Positions 1-7,617 of a DNA stretch of 38,317 bases are shown one piece after another. The notes below the pieces were generated by a model. That model saw nothing but the letters and a program-made list of their open reading frames with translations. It was not told the DNA's origin and made no database searches. Position numbers and translations under genes: made by a program. The stretch lies in contig JAJYJO010000015.1 in NCBI GenBank assembly GCA_021789435.1, positions 1 through 38,317 on the forward strand, written 5' to 3'. Positions within the stretch are counted from its first letter, which is position 1; each line of letters starts with the position of its first letter. The stretch comes from Chloroflexota bacterium. Its GTDB lineage: Bacteria > Chloroflexota > Limnocylindria > Limnocylindrales > CSP1-4.

Positions 1-636
1 GCCGAGCCGGCCGAGCCGGCCCAGCCGCCCGGCGCGGGCGCGCGGCCCCGGCGCCGGGCACGGCCGGAGACGGAGTCTCCCGGCGCGGCCGGGCAGGGTG
101 AGCCGGAGGAATCCGCGCCACCGGAACCGCGGGTCGCCGGTGTCCACGTCGTCCAGGGCGGGACCGAGCACGTGGATGCCGAGCGGATCGACCTGGTCCA
201 AGGCGGCATCACCAGCGCCGACGCGAACTCGCTCAACGTCCGGGTCGGTGCGATCGGCCGCGTCCGGGCCGAGGACGTCGCGGTCCGGATCGGGGCCATC
301 GGCCTGGCCCGGGCGGAATCCATCGCGGTCGAGTTGGGCAGTGTGGGTCTGGCCATCGGCGGTGACGTGGCCGTCCGCCAGGGGATTGCCAGCACCGTCA
401 TCGGCAACCGGGTGGAGCTGCACCAGGCCGCGGCGCGGACCGTCATCGGCAACAACGTCACCGTTCGCGGGCCGAGTGGCGCCTTCCTGTTGCTGGCCCG
501 GCGGGTCGACGGCGATGTCCGGACCGTCGTGGATTGGCGGGTCGGGCTCGCCTTCGCGGTGGCCTTCGGCCTCGCGGCCGGCCTCGTCGGCGGGCGGCGG
601 GGCGGCCCGGGCCGTCGTAGCGGCGGGCGCGGGTAG
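1..636 (+). CDS. Repetitive beta-helix-like membrane-anchored protein, 5' truncated by window edge
   Basis: The frame is open from base 1 to the stop at 634-636, so the gene probably begins outside the window; a GTG at 172 is a possible but unconvincing internal start. The N-terminal part is Pro/Ala/Glu/Arg-rich and probably disordered. From about base 145 a short hydrophobic repeat recurs (GAIGRVRAEDVAV, GAIGLARAESIAV, GSVGLAIGGDVAV, then two copies of TVIGN). This periodic V/I/G/A pattern is expected for a stacked beta-helix of the bactofilin or polymer-forming type. A hydrophobic stretch near the C-terminus (VGLAFAVAFGLAAGLVGG) is a likely membrane segment, followed by an Arg/Gly-rich tail. 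A cell-envelope scaffold role beside the sugar operon is inference; the family is not firmly recognised. Confidence 0.6.
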   Translation, partial: AEPAEPAQPPGAGARPRRRARPETESPGAAGQGEPEESAPPEPRVAGVHVVQGGTEHVDAERIDLVQGGITSADANSLNVRVGAIGRVRAEDVAVRIGAIGLARAESIAVELGSVGLAIGGDVAVRQGIASTVIGNRVELHQAAARTVIGNNVTVRGPSGAFLLLARRVDGDVRTVVDWRVGLAFAVAFGLAAGLVGGRRGGPGRRSGGRG

Positions 637-680
637 GCTCGCGCGGGCCGACCACCGCGCTGCCGGCGCCGACCCCCCGG

Positions 681-686
681 TATACT
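681..686 (+). promoter_or_regulatory. Possible -10 element (TATACT) upstream of the sugar operon
   Basis: TATACT matches the sigma-70 -10 consensus at five of six positions and stands out in a very GC-rich gap, 70 bp before the TTG start of the acetyltransferase gene. No convincing -35 is visible 16-18 bp upstream, so this is only a candidate. Confidence 0.35.
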
Positions 687-756
687 CCCCCGAGGCGCGG
701 GCCTGCCGGTCCGCGCGTCCCCCGGCGACCCCCGGCAGCACACAGGAGCCCACCGC

Positions 757-1419
757 TTGATCGATCCGACCGCGCGTGTCCATGCCACCGCGGACCTCGA
801 GACCGACGTCCGCGTCGGCCCGGGCAGCGCCATCTGGCACCACGCGGTCCTGCGCAACGGCGCCTGCGTGGGCGCGGAGTGCGTCATCGGGCGGGACGCC
901 TTCATCGACGAGGGCGTCCACCTCGGCAACAGGGTCAAGGTCCAGAACGGGGCGCTCGTCTACCACGGGGTGACCGTCGGCGACGGCGTCTTCATCGGGC
1001 CGGGCGCGATCCTGACCAACGACCGTTACCCGCGGGCCGTCACCGCTGCGGGCGAGCTGGCCCGCGCGGACGACTGGACGGTCAGCCCCATCGAGCTCCG
1101 CCACGGCTGCTCGATCGGGGCCGGCGCGATCGTCGTGGCCGGGGTGAGCGTCGGCCGCTTTGCCACGGTGGGCGCCGGCGCGGTCGTCACCCGGGAGGTC
1201 CCGGATCACGCGCTCGTGGTCGGCAACCCGGCGCGCCGGATCGGCTGGGTCTGTGCCTGCGGGACGCGCCTGCGGGGCTCCGACGGGGGCACCGCCGCGC
1301 CCGACCCGGCGGCAGCCGACGTCCTCCGCTGCGGCCGCTGCGGCCGCGACTACGCCTTCGATTCCGCCGGCACCCTCGTGGAGCGAGCCGGCGCGACCCT
1401 GCGAGGAGCCAGACCATGA
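757..1419 (+). CDS. wbpD: WbpD-like UDP-sugar N-acetyltransferase (left-handed beta-helix) with C-terminal zinc-ribbon-like tail
   Basis: A 220-residue hexapeptide-repeat acyltransferase. Left-handed beta-helix turns (VGPGSAI, IGRDAFI, VGDGVFIGPGA, IGAGAIV, VGAGAVV) run from residue 19 to about 145. The NDRYPR stretch (88-93) and VVGNPAR (154-160) are typical of the WbpD/WlbB group, which acetylates the 3-amino group of UDP-GlcNAc3NA with acetyl-CoA. The family is usually about 190 residues. The extra C-terminus carries CAC (166-168) and CGRC (192-195), a possible four-cysteine zinc site. The TTG start is supported by AGGAG at 744-748, 8 nt upstream. The stop overlaps the next ATG by 3 bp, so the two are translationally coupled. 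The assignment rests on motif plus neighbours; another sugar O/N-acyltransferase is possible. Confidence 0.82.
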   Translation: MIDPTARVHATADLETDVRVGPGSAIWHHAVLRNGACVGAECVIGRDAFIDEGVHLGNRVKVQNGALVYHGVTVGDGVFIGPGAILTNDRYPRAVTAAGELARADDWTVSPIELRHGCSIGAGAIVVAGVSVGRFATVGAGAVVTREVPDHALVVGNPARRIGWVCACGTRLRGSDGGTAAPDPAAADVLRCGRCGRDYAFDSAGTLVERAGATLRGARP

Positions 1420-2546
1420 TCCCGCCCGCCCGACCCGACATCGGCCAGGAGGAGATCGACGCAGTCAGCGCCGTGCTGCGCAGCGGGATGCTCGCCCAGG
1501 GCCGGCGGGTGGCCGAGCTGGAGGAGCGCTGGGCGGCCTACTGCGGCGCGAAGCACGCCCTGGCCCTCGGCAACGGCACGCTGGCCCTGATGGCCATCTT
1601 CGCCGGCCTGGGCATCGGCCCCGCCGACGAGGTGATCACGGTCTCGTTCACCTTCGCCGCCACGGCCAACGCGATCCTGTCGACCGGCGCCACGCCGGTC
1701 TTCGTCGACATCGAGCCCGACACCTACCTGATCGACGCCGGCCGGATCGAGGCCGCCATCACCTCGCGGACGCGGGCCATCTGCCCGGTCAGCCTCTACG
1801 GCCTGATCCCCGACATGGACGCCATCGAGGCGATCGCCGACCGGTACGGGCTGCCCCTGGTCGAGGATGCCGCCCAGGCCCACGGCGCCACGTACCGCGG
1901 CCGGCGGGCGGGCAGCTTCGGCCACGGTGCCTTCAGCCTCTACGGCACCAAGAACATGACCACCGGCGAGGGCGGCTTCGTGACCACCGACGATGACCGG
2001 CTGGCCGACTGGATCCGCCTCTACCGCAACCAGGGGATGCGGGCCCGGTACCAGTTCGAGATGCTCGGCTTCAACTTCCGGATGACCGACATCGCGGCTG
2101 CGATCGGCCTGGTCCAGCTCGCCAAGCTCGATCGCAACACGGCCCGCCGGCAGGCGATCGCCGCGGCCTACGACGCCGGCCTGGCCGACCTGCCGGTCCG
2201 CCTCCCGGTCACCCCGGCCGGCCGGACGCACGTCTACCACCAGTACACGCTGGACACGGGGCCGGCCCGCGACGCCATCGCCCGCGACCTGCAGGAGGCG
2301 GGGATCGGCGTCGGCATCTACTACCCGCTCGGGACGCATCGCCAAGCCTACATCCTGGAGCGCGGCATCGAGGCCGACCTGCCGGTGACGGACGCCGCCG
2401 CGTCGGGCTGCCTCTCGCTGCCGATCTACCCCGGCCTGACCGAGGCCGAGCAGGCCCAGGTCTTGGCTGCCGTCCGCGCGGCCGTGGAGCGGCACGGGGG
2501 CCTGCCGGCCGCCGAGCCGGCGGCGGCGCGCGGGGTCGCCCGGTGA
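1416..2546 (+). CDS. wbpE: DegT/DnrJ/EryC1/StrS-family sugar aminotransferase, WbpE-like
   Basis: A 376-residue PLP-dependent aminotransferase of the DegT/DnrJ/EryC1/StrS family. The PLP lysine is K179 in SLYGTKNMTTGEGG; EDAAQAHG (150-157) supplies the aspartate for the pyridine nitrogen. GNGTLAL (52-58) is the phosphate-binding loop. WbpE transfers an amino group from glutamate to UDP-3-keto-GlcNAcA, giving the 3-amino sugar that the upstream acetyltransferase would acetylate. The ATG at 1416 sits 8 nt after GAGGAG and overlaps the preceding stop; the end overlaps the following GTG by 4 bp. The exact substrate is inferred from the complete Wbp-type set around it. Related enzymes act on other 3- or 4-keto sugars. 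Confidence 0.88.
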   Translation: MIPPARPDIGQEEIDAVSAVLRSGMLAQGRRVAELEERWAAYCGAKHALALGNGTLALMAIFAGLGIGPADEVITVSFTFAATANAILSTGATPVFVDIEPDTYLIDAGRIEAAITSRTRAICPVSLYGLIPDMDAIEAIADRYGLPLVEDAAQAHGATYRGRRAGSFGHGAFSLYGTKNMTTGEGGFVTTDDDRLADWIRLYRNQGMRARYQFEMLGFNFRMTDIAAAIGLVQLAKLDRNTARRQAIAAAYDAGLADLPVRLPVTPAGRTHVYHQYTLDTGPARDAIARDLQEAGIGVGIYYPLGTHRQAYILERGIEADLPVTDAAASGCLSLPIYPGLTEAEQAQVLAAVRAAVERHGGLPAAEPAAARGVAR

Positions 2547-3571
2547 GCAGCGGCCCGTTCCGGGTCGGCCTGGCCGGCCTCGGCTCGATGGGCCGCAACC
2601 ACCTCCGGGTCGTCGCCGCCCACCCCGACTGCCGGCTGGTGGCGGTCGCCGATCCGGCAGCGGAGCCCCTCGCCGCGGCCGTCGCGGCGACCGGGGCCCA
2701 GGGCTTCGACGAGCCGCTGGCGATGATCGCCGAGGCCGAGCTGGATGCGGTCGTCATCGCCGCCCCGACCATGGCCCACCTGCCGCTGGCGCTGGCGGCC
2801 ATCGAGCGCGGCATCCCGACCCTGCTCGAGAAGCCGCTGGCCGCCACCGTCGAGGAGGGCCTGCGGATCCTGGCGGCCTCCCGCGAGCGCCGCGTGCCCG
2901 TCCAGGTCGGCCACGTCGAGCGCTACAACCCGGCCGTCCTGGAGATGGGCCGCCGCCTGCGGGCGGGTTGGCTCTCCACCGTCTTCGCGATCACCAGCCG
3001 TCGGGCGGGTCCGTTCCCGGCCCGGATCCGCGACGTGGGGGTGGCGGTTGACCTGGGCACGCACGACTGCGACATGCTCTCGTGGGTCGCCGGCGAGCGA
3101 CCCATTCGCGTCTATGCCGAGACCGCCCAGCGGATCCACAGCGAGCACGAGGACCTGCTCTTCGGCCTCTTCCACTTCCCGTCCGGCGCGACCGGCATGC
3201 TGGACGTCAACTGGCTGACGCCGGCCAAGCGACGCCAGCTGGTCGCCATCGGCGAGGAGGGGATGTTCGAGGTGGACTACCTCACCCAGCGCCTCACCTT
3301 CACCCGGGCCAACGTCGCGGCGCCCCAGCTGATCGGCGGCTACGCGCCGACCTTCGCCGGCGACGTGGCCGAGATCCCGGTGGTCAGCGCCGAGCCCCTG
3401 CGCGCCCAGCTGGACGCCTTCGTCGACCTCCTTCGGGAGGGCGGACGGCCCTACGTCGACGCCGAGGACGGGCTCTGGGCCCTCGCCCTGGCGACCGCCC
3501 TGCTGACCGCGGCCGCGGAGCGTCGGCCGATCGACCTCTCCGACCTCCCCGCGCAGCTCCCGCGCGCATGA
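2543..3571 (+). CDS. wbpB: Gfo/Idh/MocA-family dehydrogenase, WbpB-like
   Basis: A 342-residue NAD(P)-dependent oxidoreductase. The N-terminal Rossmann fold has GLGSMG at 12-17, and the family's conserved EKP lies at 96-98. A C-terminal alpha/beta domain follows, with HVERYNPA and DLGTHDCD, the latter carrying the usual catalytic-region histidine. In the Wbp pathway this class oxidises C3 of UDP-GlcNAc uronate before transamination. The GTG start overlaps the aminotransferase stop (GTGA), so the genes are coupled. An 88-bp gap separates it from the 6-dehydrogenase gene. Substrate is by context; inositol or other sugar dehydrogenase activity cannot be excluded from sequence alone. Confidence 0.85.
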   Translation: MSSGPFRVGLAGLGSMGRNHLRVVAAHPDCRLVAVADPAAEPLAAAVAATGAQGFDEPLAMIAEAELDAVVIAAPTMAHLPLALAAIERGIPTLLEKPLAATVEEGLRILAASRERRVPVQVGHVERYNPAVLEMGRRLRAGWLSTVFAITSRRAGPFPARIRDVGVAVDLGTHDCDMLSWVAGERPIRVYAETAQRIHSEHEDLLFGLFHFPSGATGMLDVNWLTPAKRRQLVAIGEEGMFEVDYLTQRLTFTRANVAAPQLIGGYAPTFAGDVAEIPVVSAEPLRAQLDAFVDLLREGGRPYVDAEDGLWALALATALLTAAAERRPIDLSDLPAQLPRA

Positions 3572-3611
3572 GCCGGCTCCCCGGCAGCCGTTTTCGGGCC
3601 TTCCCGCGCGC

Positions 3612-3627
3612 CGGCCGGGCCCGGCCG
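3612..3627. repeat. 16-bp perfect GC palindrome in the wbpB-wbpA gap
   Basis: CGGCCGGGCCCGGCCG is a perfect palindrome in the only sizeable gap of the sugar operon. It could be an operator, a weak attenuator or chance in GC-rich DNA. No T-run follows it. Confidence 0.3.
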
Positions 3628-3659
3628 ACCCCTCCCCGCGCCATGAGGCACCCTGCTGC

Positions 3660-5108
3660 ATGACCATCGTCGCTCGCCCGTCCGTGGGCGCCAGCCTCCT
3701 CGGCGGATCGATCGTCCTGCCCCCGAACCCCTGCCTCCACCCGCCTGCCCGCCCGGTCCGGCCCTGGACCGGCGAGCCCGGCACGGCCGGCCGGGTGGCG
3801 GTGGTCGGGGCCGGCAAGATGGGCCTGCCGCTCGCGGTCCAGTTCGCTCGCCACGGCTGGGACGTCACCGCGGTGGACATCGACGCCGCCGTGGTGGCCG
3901 CGGTCAACGCCGGCCGCTCGCTGGTCGAGGAGGAGCCGGGCCTGGCCGACGGCGTCGCCGAGGTCCATCACGCCGGCCGGCTGCGCGCCACCTCCGACGC
4001 GGCGGCGGCCGCCCGCGGGGCCGACGTCGCCGTCCTCATCGTGCCGGTCATGCTCGACGACGCCGAGCAGCCCGACCGGCGGGCGATGGATGCCGCCGTG
4101 GCCGCCCTGGGGCCCGGCGTCCATGCCGGGCTGACGGTCATCTTCGAGACGACGCTGCCGGTCGGCGACACCCGCAACCGCTACGCGCCGCGGCTCGAGG
4201 CGGCCGGCGGACTCCGGGTCGAGGACGACCTCTTCGTGGCCTTTTCTCCGGAGCGCCTCTACTCGGGCGCGGTCTTCCGCAACCTGGCCACCTACCCGAA
4301 GCTCGTCGGCGGGGTCGGTCCCCGCTCCACCGAGCGCGCGGCGCGCTTCTACGACTCGGTGCTGGACGCAGAGATCGTCGCCATGTCCGGCTCCGAGGCG
4401 GCGGAGTTCTCCAAGCTGGCCGACACGACCTACCGCGACGTCAACATCGCCCTGGCCAACGAGTTCGCGCGCTACGCCGACCGGGTCGGCGTCGACGTCC
4501 AAGAAGTGATCGCGGCCGCCAACAGCCAGCCCTACAGCCACATCCACCAGCCCGGCATCGGTGTCGGCGGCCACTGCATCCCGGTCTACCCGCACCTGAT
4601 GCTGAGCGGCGCCCCGGACCTGGAGCTCGTGGCGCTGAGCCGGCGGGTCAACGACGGGCAGGTGGGCCTGGCGATCAAGGCCCTCGAGGTGGCGCTCGGC
4701 GGCCTGGAGGGGGTGCCGGTCCTGGTCATCGGCCTGACCTACCGGGAGGGCGTCAAGGAGCTGGCCTACTCGCGGGCGCTGCCCCTGATCGACAGGCTGC
4801 GCTTCCATGGCGCGGTCGTCTCGGCCTACGATCCGCTGCTCGACCCGCAGGAGACTTCCCGCTGCTGCGCGGCGGCCTACCGGTGGGGCGAGCCCGGGCC
4901 GTTCCGGGCGATCGTGGCCCAGACCGCCGATCCGCGCTTCCGCGAGCTGGACTTCGAGCTCTTCCCGGACCTGGCCGTCCTGTACGACGGGCGGGACAGC
5001 CTCCGCGAGGTCGCCCTGCCGGAGCGGGTGACCTACCTGGGCGTGGGCGTCCAGGCCGGTACCCGTCGCCGGGCGCCGCTGCCGGTCGGCGCGACGGCCG
5101 GCGCCTGA
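3660..5108 (+). CDS. wbpA: UDP-N-acetylglucosamine/UDP-sugar 6-dehydrogenase, WbpA-like
   Basis: A 482-residue nucleotide-sugar dehydrogenase of the UDP-glucose/UDP-GlcNAc/UDP-ManNAc 6-dehydrogenase family. It oxidises the C6 hydroxyl to a carboxylate with two NAD+. The NAD-binding motif GAGKMG is at 50-55, a central SEAAEFSKLADTTYRDVNIA helix region follows, and the catalytic cysteine is C306 in GVGGHCIPVYP. The family usually reads GGHCIPVDP, so the D-to-Y change is mildly unusual. The C-terminal UDP-binding domain contains LTYREGVKELAYSRAL. About 40 residues precede the Rossmann fold and look non-conserved, so a start further in (for example GTG near 3795) is possible. With neighbours it would supply UDP-GlcNAc uronate. 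Confidence 0.87.
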   Translation: MTIVARPSVGASLLGGSIVLPPNPCLHPPARPVRPWTGEPGTAGRVAVVGAGKMGLPLAVQFARHGWDVTAVDIDAAVVAAVNAGRSLVEEEPGLADGVAEVHHAGRLRATSDAAAAARGADVAVLIVPVMLDDAEQPDRRAMDAAVAALGPGVHAGLTVIFETTLPVGDTRNRYAPRLEAAGGLRVEDDLFVAFSPERLYSGAVFRNLATYPKLVGGVGPRSTERAARFYDSVLDAEIVAMSGSEAAEFSKLADTTYRDVNIALANEFARYADRVGVDVQEVIAAANSQPYSHIHQPGIGVGGHCIPVYPHLMLSGAPDLELVALSRRVNDGQVGLAIKALEVALGGLEGVPVLVIGLTYREGVKELAYSRALPLIDRLRFHGAVVSAYDPLLDPQETSRCCAAAYRWGEPGPFRAIVAQTADPRFRELDFELFPDLAVLYDGRDSLREVALPERVTYLGVGVQAGTRRRAPLPVGATAGA

Positions 5109-5127
5109 GGGGCCCGCCGGCGCGACC

Positions 5128-6258
5128 GTGCGCATCGTCAGCGTCGTCGGGACGCGGCCGCAGCTGATCAAGGCCGCCGCCTTGCTGCAGGCGCTGCGGC
5201 GCGACCATCGCGAGGTCTTCATCGACACCGGCCAGCACTACGACGACGCCCTCGCCGGCGTCTTCTTCGGTGAGCTCGGCCTGCCCCGGCCCGATCACGC
5301 CCTCGGCATCGGCGGCGGCAGCGGGGCCGAGCAGACCGGCCGGATGCTGATCGCGCTCGAGCCGCTGCTGGCCCGGGAGGCGCCCGATGCGGTGCTCGTC
5401 TACGGCGACACGAACTCCACGTTGGCCGGGGCGCTGACCGCGGCCAAGCTCGGCATTCCCGTCGCCCACGTGGAGGCGGGCCTGCGCAGCTTCGACCGGC
5501 GGATGCCGGAGGAGTTGAACCGGATCGTGGCGGACCACCTTGCCCGATGGCGCTTCGCGCCGACCCCGGCAGCGGTCGCCAACCTGGCCGCGGAGGGGAT
5601 CGTGGAAGGCGTGGCCGAGGTCGGCGACCTGATGCTGGACCTGGCCGCCCGGATCGCCGCCGAGGTCCGCGATCCGCTGGTCCTCGCGGCCCTCGCCGCC
5701 CGGCTGCGTGACGAGGCGCCCGGCCTGGAGCTGCGGCCCGGCGGCTATCTCTTCGCCACGGTCCACCGGGCGGAGAACCGCGCCCAGCCCGCGATCGCGG
5801 GCTGGGCGGCGATCCTCTCCTCAGCGGCCACCGCCGACCGGCCCGTGGTCCTGGCGCTCCACCCGGGGACCCGCCTGGCCATGGAGGCCGCCGGTGTCCG
5901 GTTGGGCCGGGATGTCCGCGTCGTCGGTCCCCTGGGCTACCGGACCTCGCTGGCCCTCCAGCTCCACGCCGCCGCGGTCCTGACCGACTCGGGCGGCCTC
6001 CAGCGCGAGGCGGCCTGGCTCGGCGTCCCGTGCCTGGTCCTGCGGGCCTCGACCGAATGGGTCGAGGCGGTGGCCGCTTCGGCCGGCACGATGGTCCTCG
6101 TCGGCCTCGACGCCGCGCGGGCTGCGGCGGAGCTCGATCGGCTGGCCCCGCCGGCGACGAGCGGGGAGGCGGCCCGGGCTCGGGCGGCCGGGCTCCAACT
6201 GCGGCCGGCCGGGGCGGCCGAGGCGATCAGCCGGATCCTGGCCGGTCCGCTGCCGTGA
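5128..6258 (+). CDS. wbpI: UDP-N-acetylglucosamine 2-epimerase (non-hydrolysing), WbpI-like
   Basis: A 376-residue GT-B-fold epimerase of the WecB/WbpI family, which inverts C2 through UDP and a 2-acetamidoglucal-type intermediate. Visible motifs are VGTRPQLIK near the N-terminus, DTGQHYDD (33-40), VYGDTNSTLAG, HVEAGLRSFDRRMPEELNR with the conserved acidic residues, TVHRAEN and LTDSGGLQREAAWLG. In the Wbp route it converts UDP-GlcNAc3NAcA to UDP-ManNAc3NAcA, the final step. The GTG start lies 20 bp after the wbpA stop, and the end overlaps the next GTG by 4 bp. Without the flanking genes it would be called WecB; the substrate is inferred from context. Confidence 0.85.
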   Translation: MRIVSVVGTRPQLIKAAALLQALRRDHREVFIDTGQHYDDALAGVFFGELGLPRPDHALGIGGGSGAEQTGRMLIALEPLLAREAPDAVLVYGDTNSTLAGALTAAKLGIPVAHVEAGLRSFDRRMPEELNRIVADHLARWRFAPTPAAVANLAAEGIVEGVAEVGDLMLDLAARIAAEVRDPLVLAALAARLRDEAPGLELRPGGYLFATVHRAENRAQPAIAGWAAILSSAATADRPVVLALHPGTRLAMEAAGVRLGRDVRVVGPLGYRTSLALQLHAAAVLTDSGGLQREAAWLGVPCLVLRASTEWVEAVAASAGTMVLVGLDAARAAAELDRLAPPATSGEAARARAAGLQLRPAGAAEAISRILAGPLP

Positions 6259-7559
6259 GCGCGACCGGCGGGGGCGGGGCGAAGATTTCCGGCGAGCGGG
6301 CAAGCCACTCCGTGGAGGGCCGCGAGAAGGGCCGCGAGGGGCGCCCCCCGGTGGCGATGGTCGTCCACGCCTACTACGAGGAGGACGCCCGCGTCCGGCG
6401 CGAGGCGGAGACCCTCGTCCGGCGCGGCTGGGAGGTCGACGTCTTCGGCCTGCGGCGCCCGGAGGATGGCCCGCGGGCCACGATCGCCGGCGTGACCCTC
6501 CACCGGCTGCCGGTCCGCCGCCACCAGGGAGCCGGCCTGCCGGTCTACCTGGCCGAGTACGGCGCCTTCCTGGCCCGGGCGGCCATCGCCCTGGCCGCGG
6601 CCCACCGCCGCCGTCGCTACGGCCTGGTGGAGGTGCACACGCTGCCCGACTACCTCGTCTTCGCCGCCCTGCCGCTGCGGCTGGCCGGCGTGCCGGTCCT
6701 GCTGGACCTCCACGAGGCGATGCCCGACTTCTTCCGCAGCCGCTTCCCGCGGGCGGCCAACCCGGTCAGCCACGCGCTGCTGCGCCTCCAGGAGCGGGCC
6801 TCGATCGCGGCGGCCGACGAGCTGCTGACCGTCAACGATGCGCTCGGGGAGCGGCTCCGCCGCCTGGCCGGGCCGGGCCGTCCAGTCACGGTGGTCCTCA
6901 ACGCCCCGGACCTCGACCGCTTCGACGCGCGCGCCCAGCCGGCCCGGCCGTTCATGGCGGACGGGACGCTGCGGATCGTCTACGCCGGGGCGCTGACCCC
7001 CACCTACGAGCTGGACGTGGTCCTGCGGGCGATCGCCCGCCTGGTCGTGGAGCGCCCGGACCTGCCCGTCGCCGCGGAGCTCTACGGGCGCGGCGACGCC
7101 GCCGGGCCGCTGGCGTCGCTGGCGGCGGAGCTGGGGATCGCCGACCGGGTCCGCCTGCCCGGACGCATCCCGATCGAGGCGGTCCCGGCCGCCGTGGCCG
7201 CGGCCGATGTCGGCGTCGCCCCGACCCGCCGCGACCCGTTCACCGACCTGAGCCTCTCCACCAAGATCCTGGAATACGGAGCGCTCGGCAAACCGGTCGT
7301 GGCCTCGCGCCTCCCGACCGTGGAGCGCTACTTCGCGGCGGACACGCTGTGGACCTACGAGCCCGGCGACCCGGCGGCGCTGGCGGCGGCACTCGCGGCG
7401 GTCGTCGACCGCCCGGCCGAGCGCGACGCGCGGGTCGCCCGAACGGCCGCCCGGATCGGCGACCTCGGCTGGGAGCGCCAGGCCGAGCGCTACCTGGCGG
7501 TGGTGGAGCGGCTGACCGGCGGCGCCGCGCGGTCGGGGCGGGAGGATGCGGTAGCATAG
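6255..7559 (+). CDS. GT-B (GT4-type) glycosyltransferase
   Basis: A 434-residue glycosyltransferase with a two-domain GT-B layout. The N-terminal acceptor domain has MVVHAYYEEDARVRREAE and LLDLHEAMPDFF. The C-terminal donor domain has LRIVYAGALTPTYELDVVL, VRLPGRIP and the nucleotide-sugar motif LSTKILEYGALGKPVVAS. The GTG start at 6255 overlaps the epimerase stop by 4 bp, but the first ~30 residues are Gly/Arg-rich and unlike the family; an internal ATG at 6357 lies just before the first beta strand. As the last gene of the operon it may transfer the diacetamido uronate or another residue onto a lipid-linked glycan. Donor and acceptor are unknown. Confidence 0.82.
   Translation: MSATGGGGAKISGERASHSVEGREKGREGRPPVAMVVHAYYEEDARVRREAETLVRRGWEVDVFGLRRPEDGPRATIAGVTLHRLPVRRHQGAGLPVYLAEYGAFLARAAIALAAAHRRRRYGLVEVHTLPDYLVFAALPLRLAGVPVLLDLHEAMPDFFRSRFPRAANPVSHALLRLQERASIAAADELLTVNDALGERLRRLAGPGRPVTVVLNAPDLDRFDARAQPARPFMADGTLRIVYAGALTPTYELDVVLRAIARLVVERPDLPVAAELYGRGDAAGPLASLAAELGIADRVRLPGRIPIEAVPAAVAAADVGVAPTRRDPFTDLSLSTKILEYGALGKPVVASRLPTVERYFAADTLWTYEPGDPAALAAALAAVVDRPAERDARVARTAARIGDLGWERQAERYLAVVERLTGGAARSGREDAVA
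7552..7557 (+). promoter_or_regulatory. Possible -10 element (TAGCAT) before the foldase gene
   Basis: TAGCAT overlaps the stop codon of the glycosyltransferase gene and lies about 60 bp before the ATG at 7618. No -35 is recognisable, so support is weak. Confidence 0.25.
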
Positions 7560-7570
7560 CGGTCCGTCCC

Positions 7571-7587
7571 GCCGGCGCGGCGCCGGC
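7571..7587 (+). terminator. Stem-loop after the sugar operon
   Basis: GCCGGCG, a CGG loop, then CGCCGGC forms a 7-bp GC stem 12 bp after the glycosyltransferase stop, followed by a pyrimidine-rich run. It could end the sugar operon transcript, or sit at the 5' end of the following mRNA. There is no true T-tract. Confidence 0.35.
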
Positions 7588-7617
7588 ACCTTCCCCTGCA
7601 CAGGACCGATCATTCCC

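Noticed and set aside
6030-6254. Longer glycosyltransferase frame starting inside the epimerase gene
   Set aside because: The region codes convincingly for the epimerase in its own frame; the GTG at 6255 with a 4-bp overlap is the sensible start.
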